This document shows, piece by piece, positions 38,352 through 49,344 of a stretch of 64,000 nt of DNA. The position numbers were made by a program, and so were the translations under genes. The notes beneath the pieces are model-generated. The model worked only from the letters and a program-made list of their open reading frames with translations, had not been told where the DNA came from and searched no databases. This stretch comes from Okeania sp. KiyG1 (GTDB lineage: Bacteria > Cyanobacteriota > Cyanobacteriia > Cyanobacteriales > Microcoleaceae). Where the stretch lies: the NCBI RefSeq assembly GCF_014132355.1, contig NZ_BLZO01000011.1:62001-126000 (forward strand), in the 5' to 3' direction. Every line of letters begins with the position of its first letter. The stretch's first letter is position 1.

Positions 38352-38594
38352 TCATAGATTTTTTGTTAAAGAATATAGTAGAGAAAAACCCCCAAAAAAT
38401 ACAACAGGAAATGAGATCATCAAAATTATTAAACCTAAAGGAGCACCAGAAGAAATTACATAGACTAATATTGCTGTATAGGGAACTAATAAACATATTC
38501 CAGCAAGAGTTAATTTTTTAGGAGTCCATTTAATATCTTTTTTGAGAGGTTCTGTCAGTAATTTTTCGTCTTTTATAAGTTTAAATTTTCCCAT
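38352..38594 (-). CDS. Small two-helix membrane protein (hypothetical)
   Basis: The 80-residue protein has a basic soluble N-terminus (MGKFKLIKDEKLLTEPLKKD) and two membrane segments at about 29-49 (LTLAGICLLVPYTAILVYVI) and 53-75 (LGLIILMISFPVVFFGGFSL). It is 90 bp upstream of, and on the same strand as, the long gap before the next gene, with no clear partner. Cyanobacteria have several families of short photosynthesis-related membrane proteins of this shape, but I cannot assign it. Confidence 0.55.
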   Translation of the reverse strand: MGKFKLIKDEKLLTEPLKKDIKWTPKKLTLAGICLLVPYTAILVYVISSGAPLGLIILMISFPVVFFGGFSLLYSLTKNL

Positions 38595-38683
38595 TACCTA
38601 CTCCTACGACTAATAATCATTACATAGTTTAATTTTACTTACTTTTATTGTAACTATTCCATAAAACTGAAGCAAGCTCAGTA

Positions 38684-41182
38684 TTATTCCCAGTCAAACT
38701 GCATTCCTAAATATTCTTCTAACCTCTGATTATGAGGTTGAAAATATTCACTCAACCTCTGGCGCATCTGATTATTTATTGGTGAATAAGATCCAGGGTT
38801 TAACTTTCTATATTCTGACAGTTGATGTTCTGGCATTCCTAAAAATTCAAAAACTTGTTTCATGGTTTCTACAGGTTTCTCATAAAGGTTTTCTCCTTTT
38901 AAAATCAGTAGTTGTTCTCTGGGAAATACTGTTAACCATTTATTGATAAATTCTATATAAATACCACGTCCTATATAGTTACCTGGTTTCTGCCAATAAT
39001 TTTTGTCTCCCTCTGGTTTTTCGGGATTTTTTCTGAGTATTTCTAACTCGGAATTTATGGCTGTTTCAAAGGAGCGGTCTTCCCAATTTAGTCTAATCCA
39101 ATGATGGTATTGAGAAAAGGCTCTATCTATAGGATTTCTCAATATTACTAATAGTTTAACTTCTGGAAATACATTATATATTCGCTCGGCAGCTTGATGA
39201 TTTTCTAGATAGTTAGGGGTTGCTTCTCCGGTGATAAAATTTTCTGATTTAGGAATTGGAGGAAAGTGAGCAAGATACCAATTAATTCCTTTGTTGAAGT
39301 CTCGATACCAAAAATGTGTTTCTTTTTTTATTGCTGGTATTACATGGGGGTTTTGAGCGATGTAATTTTCTAGTGAAGTTGTACCACTTTTTTGAGCGCC
39401 AATAATAATAAAGTTAGGACCTCTGGCATTTTGTAAATTCCAATGTTGTTTAACAAAGGAGGGATTAAGTTGACGGGTTTTGTTGTAGGAGGCGGTTTGA
39501 TAATTTTTGATTGCTGCATCTAGGTTTCCTGTTGCTGTGAGAATTTCTCCGAGGTTAATGTAAGACCAAATACTGTCTTGATTTTCTTGAGTAATTTTTT
39601 GAAATAATTTTAATATTTGCTTGAGTTTTCCTTGTTTAATAATAAAGTTTAATAAGTTTGAATAGAAGAAAAACCAGGGATATTCGGGTTTGAGTTGAAT
39701 GGCGTGTATATAAGTTTTTATGGCTTCATCAAATCTCTGAAGTTTGAAGAATATGTTGCCTAGTTGATAGTGAGAACGGAAATTTTTGGGATTTTTGTTG
39801 ACGGTGTTTTGGCAGTTGGTAAGTTCCTGGTCTCGTTGATTTTTTTTGTTTTCTAGTTGAGTCAGTTTGTTAGTAATTTCTGGATGATTTTGCTGGACTT
39901 GCAAACCCAGGTTATAAATTATTATTGCTGCATTAAATAAATTTTTCTGTCCTAGTAAGTTTCCTAATTTTAAGTAAAATTCTGGTGCTTCTGGCTGAAT
40001 TGATAATTCTTTAATTGTGCTGGATTTTTGTAGTTGAGGGTTTTGAATAATCTGGGAATAATAGTGAATAGTTTCTGGTAAATTTGATTGAGATTGTTGT
40101 TCGAGGGCGTATCCTAATTTTTCATGGATGTTTGACAAATCTTGATTAATTTTAAAGGCATAAAGAAAAGCTGTTACTGCTTCATTCCACCTTTGTAAGT
40201 TGATGAATGTTTCTCCTAAACTGTAGTAAGACCAGAGAAAATTTGGATTTAATTGAATAGCTTGATGGTAAGCAAGGGTAGCTTTATCTAATTCCTCTTT
40301 TTCTTGGAAAATATTTGCTAATTTATGATGAACTACCCAAGTTTCAGGCTGTAATTTTATGGCTTTTTGATAAGCAGTAATTGCTGCATCTAATTTTTTT
40401 TGATTGACTAAAGCATCTCCAAGACAATGATAAGTAACAGCAGCTTCAGGGTTTAGTTGAACTGCTTGTTCATAAGAGGAAATAGCTTTTTCCCACTGCT
40501 GAATATTGGTGAAAGCTTTGCCTAAGCTGTGATGAGACCAGGAAAATTTGGGATTAAGTTGAATAGCTTTTTGGTAGTTTAATATAGCTTCTTGCCAATT
40601 TCCTTCGCCACTATAAATTTCCCCCAAATTATGATGTGCTTGGGATAGATTTGGATTTAACTTAAGCGCTTGTTCGTAACAGGCGATCGCTTCTTTCTTT
40701 TGCTGGTATTTTAATAGAGTTTTTGCCAATTTCAGATATTCTAAATCTTTTGCCAATTCTGGCTTTAAATTCAGTGCTTTATACAAATAAGAGGCAGCTA
40801 ACTCTGGCTTATCTGTTTGAGTAAATATTTGTGCTAAAGCACTATAAGCACTGGCAAAATTTGGTTGTATATTAGTAGCTTTTTCGTAGCAAGTAATAGC
40901 TTGATGCCATTGCTGTTGTTTGACATAAATTTTACCTAAATTTGCATGAATTTCAGCTAAATTTGGTTGTTTTTCTAGAGCTTTTTTATACCAATCAATA
41001 GCTGAGTCTAAGGCATCTATTTTTTCCATAATTTGCCCTATGGTATTACTAGCTGGTGCAAAATCTGGAACTAATTCTAAAGCTTTTAAGCAAGCGTTAT
41101 AAGCCTTTTCAAAATCTCCTTGAATCAGATAATTTTCTGCTTGCTGGTTTAATTTTAATGCTGCTACCTCTGAATTTTCCAT
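38684..41182 (-). CDS. TPR protein with C-terminal sulfotransferase domain
   Basis: The 832-residue protein is the longest of the cluster. The N-terminal 560 residues are some fourteen tetratricopeptide repeats (for example YYQKAIQLNPKFSWSHHSLG-type units). The last 260 are a PAPS-dependent sulfotransferase: the 5'-phosphosulfate loop IIGAQKSGTTSLENYI, the 3'-phosphate motif LLVILRNPIDRAFSQYHHW and the C-terminal signature LEEYLGMQFDWE. Enzymes of this type sulfate carbohydrates; the TPR part probably binds the acceptor or partners. Role in sheath or extracellular polysaccharide sulfation is inference. Intact. Confidence 0.87.
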   Translation of the reverse strand: MENSEVAALKLNQQAENYLIQGDFEKAYNACLKALELVPDFAPASNTIGQIMEKIDALDSAIDWYKKALEKQPNLAEIHANLGKIYVKQQQWHQAITCYEKATNIQPNFASAYSALAQIFTQTDKPELAASYLYKALNLKPELAKDLEYLKLAKTLLKYQQKKEAIACYEQALKLNPNLSQAHHNLGEIYSGEGNWQEAILNYQKAIQLNPKFSWSHHSLGKAFTNIQQWEKAISSYEQAVQLNPEAAVTYHCLGDALVNQKKLDAAITAYQKAIKLQPETWVVHHKLANIFQEKEELDKATLAYHQAIQLNPNFLWSYYSLGETFINLQRWNEAVTAFLYAFKINQDLSNIHEKLGYALEQQSQSNLPETIHYYSQIIQNPQLQKSSTIKELSIQPEAPEFYLKLGNLLGQKNLFNAAIIIYNLGLQVQQNHPEITNKLTQLENKKNQRDQELTNCQNTVNKNPKNFRSHYQLGNIFFKLQRFDEAIKTYIHAIQLKPEYPWFFFYSNLLNFIIKQGKLKQILKLFQKITQENQDSIWSYINLGEILTATGNLDAAIKNYQTASYNKTRQLNPSFVKQHWNLQNARGPNFIIIGAQKSGTTSLENYIAQNPHVIPAIKKETHFWYRDFNKGINWYLAHFPPIPKSENFITGEATPNYLENHQAAERIYNVFPEVKLLVILRNPIDRAFSQYHHWIRLNWEDRSFETAINSELEILRKNPEKPEGDKNYWQKPGNYIGRGIYIEFINKWLTVFPREQLLILKGENLYEKPVETMKQVFEFLGMPEHQLSEYRKLNPGSYSPINNQMRQRLSEYFQPHNQRLEEYLGMQFDWE

Positions 41183-41314
41183 TAAATTAATATTACTAAA
41201 GCACTTTGGTAAATGCGAGACGAATAATTGTTTATCCAGGCAGATTCTGGTTGCTTTTTCACATAGTTAGTAAAGACTTTTTTAGCTTCTAAAATGCGTA
41301 ATGCGCAACTCAAG

Positions 41315-41473
41315 CTAAGTTCGCATTGCACGTTTGTTAACTTTGGTCATGGCAGAAGTTCCATTAACCATCAAGATGCCATAGTTGTAAACTAAACGAG
41401 CATAACTAGCACATTGAGCCATTTTTGAACGCTTCTGATTACTGAGTTTTAATTTCAATTTTTTGGCGTACAA
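41315..41473 (-). pseudogene. N-terminal fragment of a TnpB-like transposase gene
   Basis: A 52-codon frame (TTG start 41473, stop 41315) reads YAKKLKLKLSNQKRSKMAQC then ASYARLVYNYGI and MTKVNKRAM. The N-termini of TnpB/OrfB proteins look like this (basic strand, then a helix with ARLVYNYGL). GGAGGTGAT lies just upstream on the coding strand. Nothing of the catalytic part remains; it is a truncated remnant next to the TPR-sulfotransferase gene. Confidence 0.55.
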
Positions 41474-42477
41474 TCAAATCACCTCCAACCATGTTGTCAA
41501 GTATTTTTTTGGCTAAGTCAAAAAAATCCCCTTTTTTTTCAGTTCTTGCCGCAAATTGCTAGAGATATTGATAGTAGCAATCAGCTCCTAGTCTCCCCAT
41601 TAATAATTATGTATAAATCAGGAAGTTAAGACCTGAAATTTGACTGTTATCTTAAAGTCTAGAATATAGTGTAGCACTACGCAAATATATGAAGACAGAT
41701 AAGGAAAAATCATCTATAACTAAATTTCTTTATTCATAGACTTTTTCTTCACTATTCGCTGTTGTCCATTCTCTATTCTTTAGCCGTAGCGCTATAGTTA
41801 TCATATTCATAAAATATAGTTTTTTCTAATTAGCTGGTAAGCATTTCCTGCGGAATGCGGAGCTAACAGCTATTAGCATTATTAGGTGTTAGGTCGTAGG
41901 TTGTAGATGTTGGGAAATATACCAATTTTATGTGAAGTGGCACAGAATTATGAAATTTATTAACTTGTCTATCTCGATCTACAGTCAACCTCAATCAAGA
42001 TATTATTCTATGCAGCTTCATATTAATTTGGTAGTAAAAATTCAGCCGTCAACTATTAGCTATTAGCTATTACAGCAATTTTCTAGTTGATGAAGTACAA
42101 AATTTTAGGACTTTGGGAGTAGGGAGTAGGAAAAAAAAGATTAATTTTAAAACTGTACCTCACGCTTCCTCAAAAGTACTTTCATTAATGGATAATTGAT
42201 AACTACCTCTGGTTAAAACCGTCCTTGATTGAATATAAGGAAATATTATTTCTTCTCTTGGTCGATTGGATATGACTCCGAGACCTCGTCATCCCACCTT
42301 TCGGGAAGCTCCGCTCACGACCGCTTTTTTCCCCTTAAAAGGGGAGGCTTTAAACCATAATTATTTAATTATTAATTATTAATTATTCGGTAATTTTGGG
42401 GAAGGTTAAAGTAACCTTTGAAGTTTAAAAATAATAAAAAATTACTGCCAAATTCCTTAGACAAAACCTTAGAAGTA
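41474..42477. repeat. Intergenic region with palindromes and a large miniature IS605-end variant
   Basis: A palindrome GTAAGCATTTCCTGCGGAAT lies at 41838. At about 42188-42395 is an expanded variant of the miniature IS605-end family: CCTCTGGTTAAAACCGTCC at one end, CCCCTTTTAAGGGGAGGCTTTAAACC at the other, and about 90 bp between them containing TTGGTCGATTGGATATG and CGGGAAGCTCCGCT. The same variant occurs at 43545-43830 (inverted) and 53620-53855. No gene seen. Confidence 0.55.
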
Positions 42478-43403
42478 ATTAGGGTTTGCTGATTAAATAT
42501 TAAAGCATTGACTGATATTAGTTTGAGGTTTTTTATGTCTTGAAAAAGTATTAGCTTTTCAGTTGCTCAGATTCAAAAAGTGAGGATTTTCGGGTAGCTA
42601 TGACAGAAAAATCACTCTTACTATTCTTTTGGCTACTGACTCTATAATTCCCATTTATTCTATCTCCTAACTACTCCCTACTCCCTACAAAGAGCAAAAA
42701 GACTTTCCATACACAAACCCTAAATATTAAAGCATTGACTGATATTAGTTTGAGGCTTTTTATGTCTTGAAAAAGTATTAGATTTTGAGTTGTTCAGATT
42801 CAAAAAGTAAGGATTTTCGGGTAGCTATGACAGAAAAATCACTCTTACTATTCTTTTGGCTACTGACTCTATAATTCCCATTTATTCTATCTCCTAACTA
42901 CTCCCTACTCCCTACAAAGAGCAAAAAGACTTTCCATACACAAACCCTAAATATTAAAGCATTGACTGATATTAGTTTGAGGCTTTTTATGTCTTGAAAA
43001 AGTATTAGATTTTGAGTTGTTCAGATTCAAAAAGTAAGGATTTTCGGGTAGCTATGACAGAAAAATCACTCTTACTATTCTTTTGGCTACTGACTCTATA
43101 ATTCCCATTTATTCTATCTCCTAACTACTCCCTACTCCCTACAAAGAGCAAAAAGACTTTCTTCAGCAAAGCCTAAATATTAAAGCATTGACTGATATTA
43201 GTTTGAGGCTTTTTATGTCTTGAAAAAGTATTAGCTTTTGAGTTGTTCAGATTCAAAAAGTAAGGATTTTCGGGTAGCTATGACAGAAAAATCACTCTTA
43301 CTATTCTTTTGGCTACTGACTCTATAATTCCCATTTATTCTATCTCCTAACTACTCCCTACTCCCTACAAAGAGCAAAAAGACTTTCTTCAGCAAAGCCT
43401 AAT
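42478..43403. repeat. Four tandem copies of a 227-bp MITE-derived unit
   Basis: The array opens with TTAGGGTTTGCTGATTAAAT. Units begin TAAATATTAAAGCATTGACT at about 42494, 42721, 42948 and 43174 and close with CAAACCCTAAAT, or CAGCAAAGCCTAA for the last two. Units are nearly identical along their length (GATTTTCGGGTAGCTATGAC, ATTCTTTTGGCTACTGACTC). This is the TTAGGGTTTGCTGA family amplified head to tail. No coding potential. Confidence 0.85.
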
Positions 43404-43838
43404 TATTTATTAGTAATTGCTGATAGCTGTTTGCGCAGCATTCCGCAGGAAATGCTTACATTTGGTATGACTGGATTCTGGCTTAATAAGAACTCTTAAT
43501 ATCGGGTTTAAATCAAGATCAAAAACAATAGCTGATGTCTGAATGCTTACCGAATAAATAATAATTAATAATTAAATAATTCGCTCCTTGAAGCTTCCCC
43601 TTTTAAGGGAAAAAAAGTGGTCGTTTTGCTGGCGCATAACTACGTTAACGCTACGCGACATTTTTGCGTAGCATTCCGCAGGAAAAAGCGTAGCTTCCCG
43701 AAGGGTGGGATGGCCAGGTCTCGGAGCCATATCCAATCAACCAAGAGAAGAAATAATATTTCCTTATATTCAATTCCGTAAGGGTTTTCACCAGAGGTAA
43801 TTATCAATTATCCATTATCCATTATCAATGAATGAAAA
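43404..43838. repeat. Palindrome and expanded miniature IS605-end element
   Basis: An inverted copy of the GCGCAGCATTCCGCAGGAAA palindrome lies at about 43433-43460. An inverted copy of the expanded miniature element lies at about 43545-43830 and itself contains GTAGCATTCCGCAGGAAAAA. Its end is within 10 bp of the stop of the next gene. No gene seen. Confidence 0.5.
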
Positions 43839-45686
43839 TTACTTCCAATCAAATTTCATGCCTAGATACTCTTCTAATTTTTGATTATGAAGTTGAAATA
43901 ATTCACATAACTGGCAATATATATCTGCATTAATTGGAGAATAAGAACCAGAAAAATAATGTTTATAATCTAATAATTGATGATTTGGTAGCCCTAAAAA
44001 ATCAAAAACTTTCTTTGTAGTAGCTGCGGGATTTTCATACATATCTTCACTTTTCAGAATTAAAAATTGTTCCCTTGGAAAAATATTCATCCACTCTTGA
44101 ATAAAATATAAGTAGAAGCCCAGACTTAAATATTTTGGTTTGATACTCCGCAGAAAATCTGCATTAATAATTTGAGATTGATTTGTAGTTTTTGACAATT
44201 TCTTCATTTCTTTAGCTATTACTTCTTCAAAACTTCTTTTTTCTGTTCCTTGTTGTTTAATCATATAGTAATGAGAAACTGCTCTTTCTATAGGATTCCT
44301 TAAGATAGCAATTAACTTAATTTTGGGAAAATAGTTAAACACTTTATTTACTGCTTCTAAAGAATACATATAGTTAGGTGTTGCTTCTCCTGTAGAAAAA
44401 TTATACTGTTTTGGAATTTCCGGAAACTGAGATGAATACCAATCAATTCCTTGGTGAAAATTCAGATCGAAAAAATGTAATTCTTTATTAACAGCAGGTA
44501 AAATTGAGGGATGTTTTATTAGATAAGAATATAGAGATGATGTACCACCTTTAACTGTGCCAATAATCAGAAAATCTGGTTTGCCTGAGCCGATAAAATC
44601 TCCATATTTTTTGACAAATTCTGGACGGTTTCTTGTTAGTTTTGTAGATAAAACTTTTTGATAGTAACTACTAGCTTCCTTAATTTTACCTTGTTGAGTT
44701 AAGATATTAGCTAAGTTCAAATAGTGTTCTGAAAATTCTGGCTTCATCTTAATAGCTTCTTGGTAACAATTAATCAACTGGTTTAATTGATTTTGATCTA
44801 ATTTGACTAGCTGATAACGATGAATAGCTCTAAGTTTAGTATAAGCAGCAAATAAATCAGGTTGTAATTGAATAGCTTTTATATAACAAGCAATAGCTTC
44901 ATCCGAATTTCTTTTTTCTAAAAGAGCATCTCCTAAATCCTTATGAACCAAAGCTAGAGCTGATTGAAAATCTTTGGCTTTTTGGTAATAAGCGATCGCT
45001 TCATCTATTAACCCTTGTTTGTGCAATATATAACCTAGCTGATAATAATACCAGTAAGCATCGGGATTTTTTTCCAGAGCTTGTTGATAAGTAGCTGCTA
45101 TTTCATGCCATTTATTTGTCTTTAATAATGCTTCCCAATAGTTCTTGTAGTACCAAGAATTATTAGGGTCGATATCTATGGCTTTTTGATAAGTTATAAC
45201 TGCTTCATCCCACTTTTTTAATTTAGCTAAAGCTTGTCCTAAATTATTATAATAAATTGATATATTGGGATTAATTTCAATAGCAATATGGTAGACATTT
45301 ACAGCTTCCTTCCATTCTTTTAGTTCCATTAATGCCCTTCCTAGTTTTTGATAATACCAAGAATCATCCGGATTAAGTTTGATAGCCTTGTCGTAACTCG
45401 CAGTTGCTAAATTCCATTGTTTTTGTTGAGAATATAGATTACCTAAATTAAAATGAGCTGGGCTGAAATCAGGATTAATGGCAATTGCCTTTTGATAATA
45501 ATCCTCAGCTAATTCTAGATTACCCATTGCTGCAACTATTCTGCCTTTAGTATTAAAAATTAATGCTAAATCTTCTATTTTTGCCAATACTTCATTACAG
45601 GTGGCATCTGCTTCCTTTAATTTTCCCTGAGCTAAATAAGATTCTGCTTTTTGGTTTAAATCGACTATTGATATTTTCTGTTCCAC
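43839..45686 (-). CDS. TPR protein with C-terminal sulfotransferase domain (paralogue 2)
   Basis: The 615-residue protein has about ten TPR units in the first 355 residues (YYQKAIAINPDFSPAHFNLG type). A sulfotransferase domain follows: IIGTVKGGTSSLYSYLIKHP as the PAPS loop, IKLIAILRNPIERAVSHYYM as the 3'-phosphate site, and the tail LEEYLGMKFDWK. Compared with paralogue 1 the loop has KGGTS instead of KSGTT; the lysine is kept. Intact. Same strand as the other transferases but separated by repeats, so a shared operon is unlikely. Confidence 0.87.
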   Translation of the reverse strand: MEQKISIVDLNQKAESYLAQGKLKEADATCNEVLAKIEDLALIFNTKGRIVAAMGNLELAEDYYQKAIAINPDFSPAHFNLGNLYSQQKQWNLATASYDKAIKLNPDDSWYYQKLGRALMELKEWKEAVNVYHIAIEINPNISIYYNNLGQALAKLKKWDEAVITYQKAIDIDPNNSWYYKNYWEALLKTNKWHEIAATYQQALEKNPDAYWYYYQLGYILHKQGLIDEAIAYYQKAKDFQSALALVHKDLGDALLEKRNSDEAIACYIKAIQLQPDLFAAYTKLRAIHRYQLVKLDQNQLNQLINCYQEAIKMKPEFSEHYLNLANILTQQGKIKEASSYYQKVLSTKLTRNRPEFVKKYGDFIGSGKPDFLIIGTVKGGTSSLYSYLIKHPSILPAVNKELHFFDLNFHQGIDWYSSQFPEIPKQYNFSTGEATPNYMYSLEAVNKVFNYFPKIKLIAILRNPIERAVSHYYMIKQQGTEKRSFEEVIAKEMKKLSKTTNQSQIINADFLRSIKPKYLSLGFYLYFIQEWMNIFPREQFLILKSEDMYENPAATTKKVFDFLGLPNHQLLDYKHYFSGSYSPINADIYCQLCELFQLHNQKLEEYLGMKFDWK

Positions 45687-46511
45687 TATTTTTTTGCTCC
45701 AGAAAAATTGGACAACACTCTTACTCTTTATGTTTGGTGAATATGAATTTCTATATTACAGATAATGAGTCATTTCAGTTATCAGTTATCAGTTATCAGT
45801 TATCAGTACCTCTGGAATAAGGAGGTTTGACATAAGGAATATTCTATTTTTGTAAGCATGACCTAGGAAATGCTTACCTATTTTTTTATCCCCTTAAAAA
45901 GGGAGACTTTAGACCATAATTTTTCTGTAAAAGTCGTAAGCATTCAGCCGTCAGCTATCAGCCATCAACTATTAAAGAAGAAAAAAGCAATTTTATCAAA
46001 GCTTCAGAGTACGAATATCTGGTTGAGAATGTAGTAGAAATTAAACGAATGCTTGCTTCATTCATTAAAAAGCTTATAGCTGACCGCTAATAGCTGTTTG
46101 CGCAGCATTCCGCAGGAAATGCTTACCTCAAAAGTAATGCTATACTTAGGTGACGTTTCAGTTATTAAATAATTAATACCAAATTGATAAATGTTTGCTA
46201 CAAATAGCTAGGATATTTATTAGGAGTCAACCCACCCCTAACCCCTCCCAGGAGGGGAAGTCAGTAGTCAGAATGAATGGTTTAAATACCATTTAAAAGG
46301 CATAAATCATCCTTTTTGTCAAAGAGTATATCCTGTAAAATCTTTTTATTCCTCTTACTATTCGTAACATTCTTTTTAAAATTGGTATAATACAGACAAA
46401 GTCCCTTTTTGCTAATTAGCAGCTTAGTTAATGTTAATTATTCTTATGTTTATTTCTCCCCTACTCCCCTACTCCCCTACTCCCCTACTCCCCTACTCCC
46501 CATTGATGCCT
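45687..46511. repeat. Intergenic repeats including a MITE-like element
   Basis: AGTTATCAGTTATCAGTTATC repeats lie at 45777-45806 and a lone IS605-type end (CCCCTTAAAAAGGGAGACTTTA) at about 45889. A palindrome copy GCGCAGCATTCCGCAGGAAA is at about 46100. A MITE TAATACCAAATTGATAAATG ... ATTGGTATAA spans 46174-46391, and ACTCCCCT repeats run at about 46458-46500. No gene seen. Confidence 0.55.
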
Positions 46512-48843
46512 TTAAATAATATTTATCTTGTCTATAACTTTAGATACTAAGTCATTAATCTGATAATTATATACATTAACTGGTATCAATGTTACCTGAC
46601 GATAATCAAGTAGTAAATCTTGAAAATGAGTTTTCATTATTGAAGATAAACTACGATTTTTATATAAAAGAAAAATCACAGGTGGGCGCTTTATATCGGA
46701 ATAATTAGAGAGGATTTTTGGTATCATTCTTTGCTCAGAACCAATGATAAAAATATCTGCCATCATACAAGAATGAATTAAGTTAAAAAGTTTTTCATCA
46801 TTCTCACCAATTATGCAGGCACAATTTTCTAGACTATTAAATTTGCTAAATTGATTGGATTCATAGGAATTACTAAGTTTGAAAATTTCTTGAGCTTCCG
46901 TAGTAGTCAAGTTCATTTTTTGAATGTTTCTTTTTATAAAATCAAAGCTACGCTTATAACCATCTGAAAAAATGCAGGTTGAGACATTTTCTTCTCCCAA
47001 ATAGCAGATTAAACTTTTAGCAAATTGATAGTAATCTTCTACAGACAATGCATCTACTGTATCTACAAAAAATTTAGATCATTTAACCTTTTTCCAGATT
47101 TTTTTCTTCATCTCTTAAACTCTTTATAGATTTGATAAAAGAACCCCAAGTAGTTTTTATATGAGCTATATCACCGGTTCTAATGTGAACTAATAACTTG
47201 ATTTTTTGAACATCAAAATTTTTCTGAATTTTAACTTGATGTCGATCATTTTCAAAGTAAATTTTTCTGAAGTTAAGATTGTCTTGATAGCTATGAATTT
47301 CTGAATTAATTAATGATAAAATTTTTCCCCTAGCTCTCGTGCCTTTATCTAGCATAAAAATCACAAGAGTATCATTACTAAAATTACGTTTATCGAGTAA
47401 ATTCTGACAATATTGCTGTAACTCATTTAGGGACTTCATAGATTTTAAATCAGCAAAATTATCATCATTAAACTGTAAATATATCCAGCTATAATTACTC
47501 AGATGTATATTTTTAGTATTAACAGACCAATATCGATTAAACCCTAGAAAATCATAAACTTTTTGAGAACTACGATTACTGTTGAAATCAGTATGAATAT
47601 ATTCATAACCTAAAGACATACCTAATTTATAGAACATCATAAATTGAAGTAATTGGTCTGTAAATCCAGCGCGTGTAGGGATAATAGTAAAATTTATAGT
47701 TTTACTACTTTGACTAAAGTTAATTTCTTCCTTTTCTTTGAACAGATCTGTTTGTTTTAGAGAACGCTCCAATTTTTCATGGAACAGATAGTTATCTGGT
47801 CTTAACTCTACTGCACGACGGTAAGCTTGAATTGCTAACTGTAATTTTTTTTGTTGACTTAGTGCTTCTCCTAACTTGTAGTGAAATCTTGCTAAATTGG
47901 GATTAAGCTTGATACCTTGATGATAAATAAGAACTGCTCGATCTATTTTTCCTTGCTTGAGAAATATTTCCCCTATTTTACAGTAACTATCCCAAATATT
48001 AGGATTATTTTCAATTATTCGTTCGTAAAAAATAAGAGCTTCATTTAATTTACCCTGTTCATATAAAATATCTGCTAAATGTTTGCGAGACCAAGGAAAA
48101 TTAGGATTAAATTCTGTAGCTTTTTGAAATGCTTCAACAGCATCATTTAATTTGCCCGTTTCTTGGAAAAGTTTTCCTAGTTTGTGAAATAAAACCCAGT
48201 TTTTCGGTAAAAGTTCAATTAAATTTTGATAACAATTGATAGCCCCATCTAGTTCCCCTCTCTCTACTAAAACTTCTCCTAATTTAGAATAAGCTTCCGA
48301 TAAATTAGGATTTAATTCTATGGCCTCACGATAATCAATTATTGCCTCTTCCGTTTTACCCTCATTTAATAAAATATCCCCATGATTCACCTTTTCTAAA
48401 GCCGTCTTTTCTAATTCTATTTTTTTAGCTTGAGACCAATATTTTTTTGCCAAACTTAAGTTACCTAATTTTTGGCAAACCCTAGATAAATTTCGATAAG
48501 CACCAGGCAAATTTGGTTGTAATTCAATAGCTGTTTCATAGCAAGCTATAGCTGGTTGCCATTCATTTTGTTTAGCATATAAACTTCCAATATTTATGTA
48601 TATCTCCGCCCAATTTGGCTGCTGCATTATAGCTTTTGTATACCAACTTATCGCCTCTTCTAACTTTCCCATTGCCTGTAATATATTTCCTAATGTTTTA
48701 CAAGTCAAAGGATAAACAGGTAATATTTCTAGAGATTTTTCACAGCATAAATAAGCTTCATCTAATTTTCCAGCTTCTAAATAAGATTCTGCTTCTTGAT
48801 ATAAACTAAAAGCTGACATTTCTGGAGTTAAATTTGAATACAT
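46512..48843 (-). CDS. TPR protein with C-terminal glycosyltransferase-like domain (one frameshift)
   Basis: Two ORFs (48843-47083 and 47048-46512) join into about 776 residues. Around eleven TPRs fill the first 370 residues. The rest has FTIIPTRAGFTDQLLQFMMF, KLLVHIRTGDIAHIKTTWGS, then after the break DALSVEDYYQFAKSLICYLG and MADIFIIGSEQRMIPKILSN. HIR(x)GD is the nucleotide-sugar motif of alpha-fucosyltransferase-like enzymes, so I call it a probable GT, not a sulfotransferase. The break is a missing A at about 47093-47097 (NLEK then RLNDLNFFVDTVDA). As read, the protein loses the last part of the catalytic domain. Confidence 0.7.
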
Positions 48844-49344
48844 ATTTCTGTTTTAAAATGTTTGAATTGAAGAAGGAGTCATTTCAGTTATCAGTTATCA
48901 GTTATCAGTTATCAGTCAGAATTTAGGAGAAAATAATAGTGGTCATTTCAGTTATCAGTTATCAGTTATCAGTTATCAGTTATCAGTTATTAGTACCTCT
49001 GCATTTTTGAGAAGTGGGTTCCCATCTATCAATGACTCTAAATTCTCTACAACGCTCCCGACGAGGAGAGCGCGGGTATAAATCCCAACGTTGAGATAAA
49101 AGATAATATTATAACTTGATTGTAGCCTACCCAGATTTTAATCTCTCTTTTCCCCTCTTATACCATTTCTCAAAAACTTTTCTACATTTTGTTGAACAGG
49201 GTAGTAGAGTAGTAGGGGAGTGAGGGAGAAGCAAACATAAGAATAATTAACATTAAATTAGCTAAAATTAGTAAAAAGTAATTTTGCTTATGCTGATTAG
49301 TTGACAACTGAAGTATGGCACAAGTATAGTACTATTTTTGGGAA
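48844..49344. repeat. 10-bp tandem repeats and a MITE-like element
   Basis: AGTTATCAGTTATCAGT repeats occupy 48884-48916 and 48953-48993. The second block has about six units. A MITE with ends TTATACCATTTCTCAAAAAC and GGGAATTGGTATTAA spans about 49158-49353. No gene seen. Confidence 0.6.

Noticed and set aside
42478-43403. Regular spacing suggested a CRISPR-like array
   Set aside because: Units are 227 bp and alike along their whole length, with no short repeat/unique spacer alternation.
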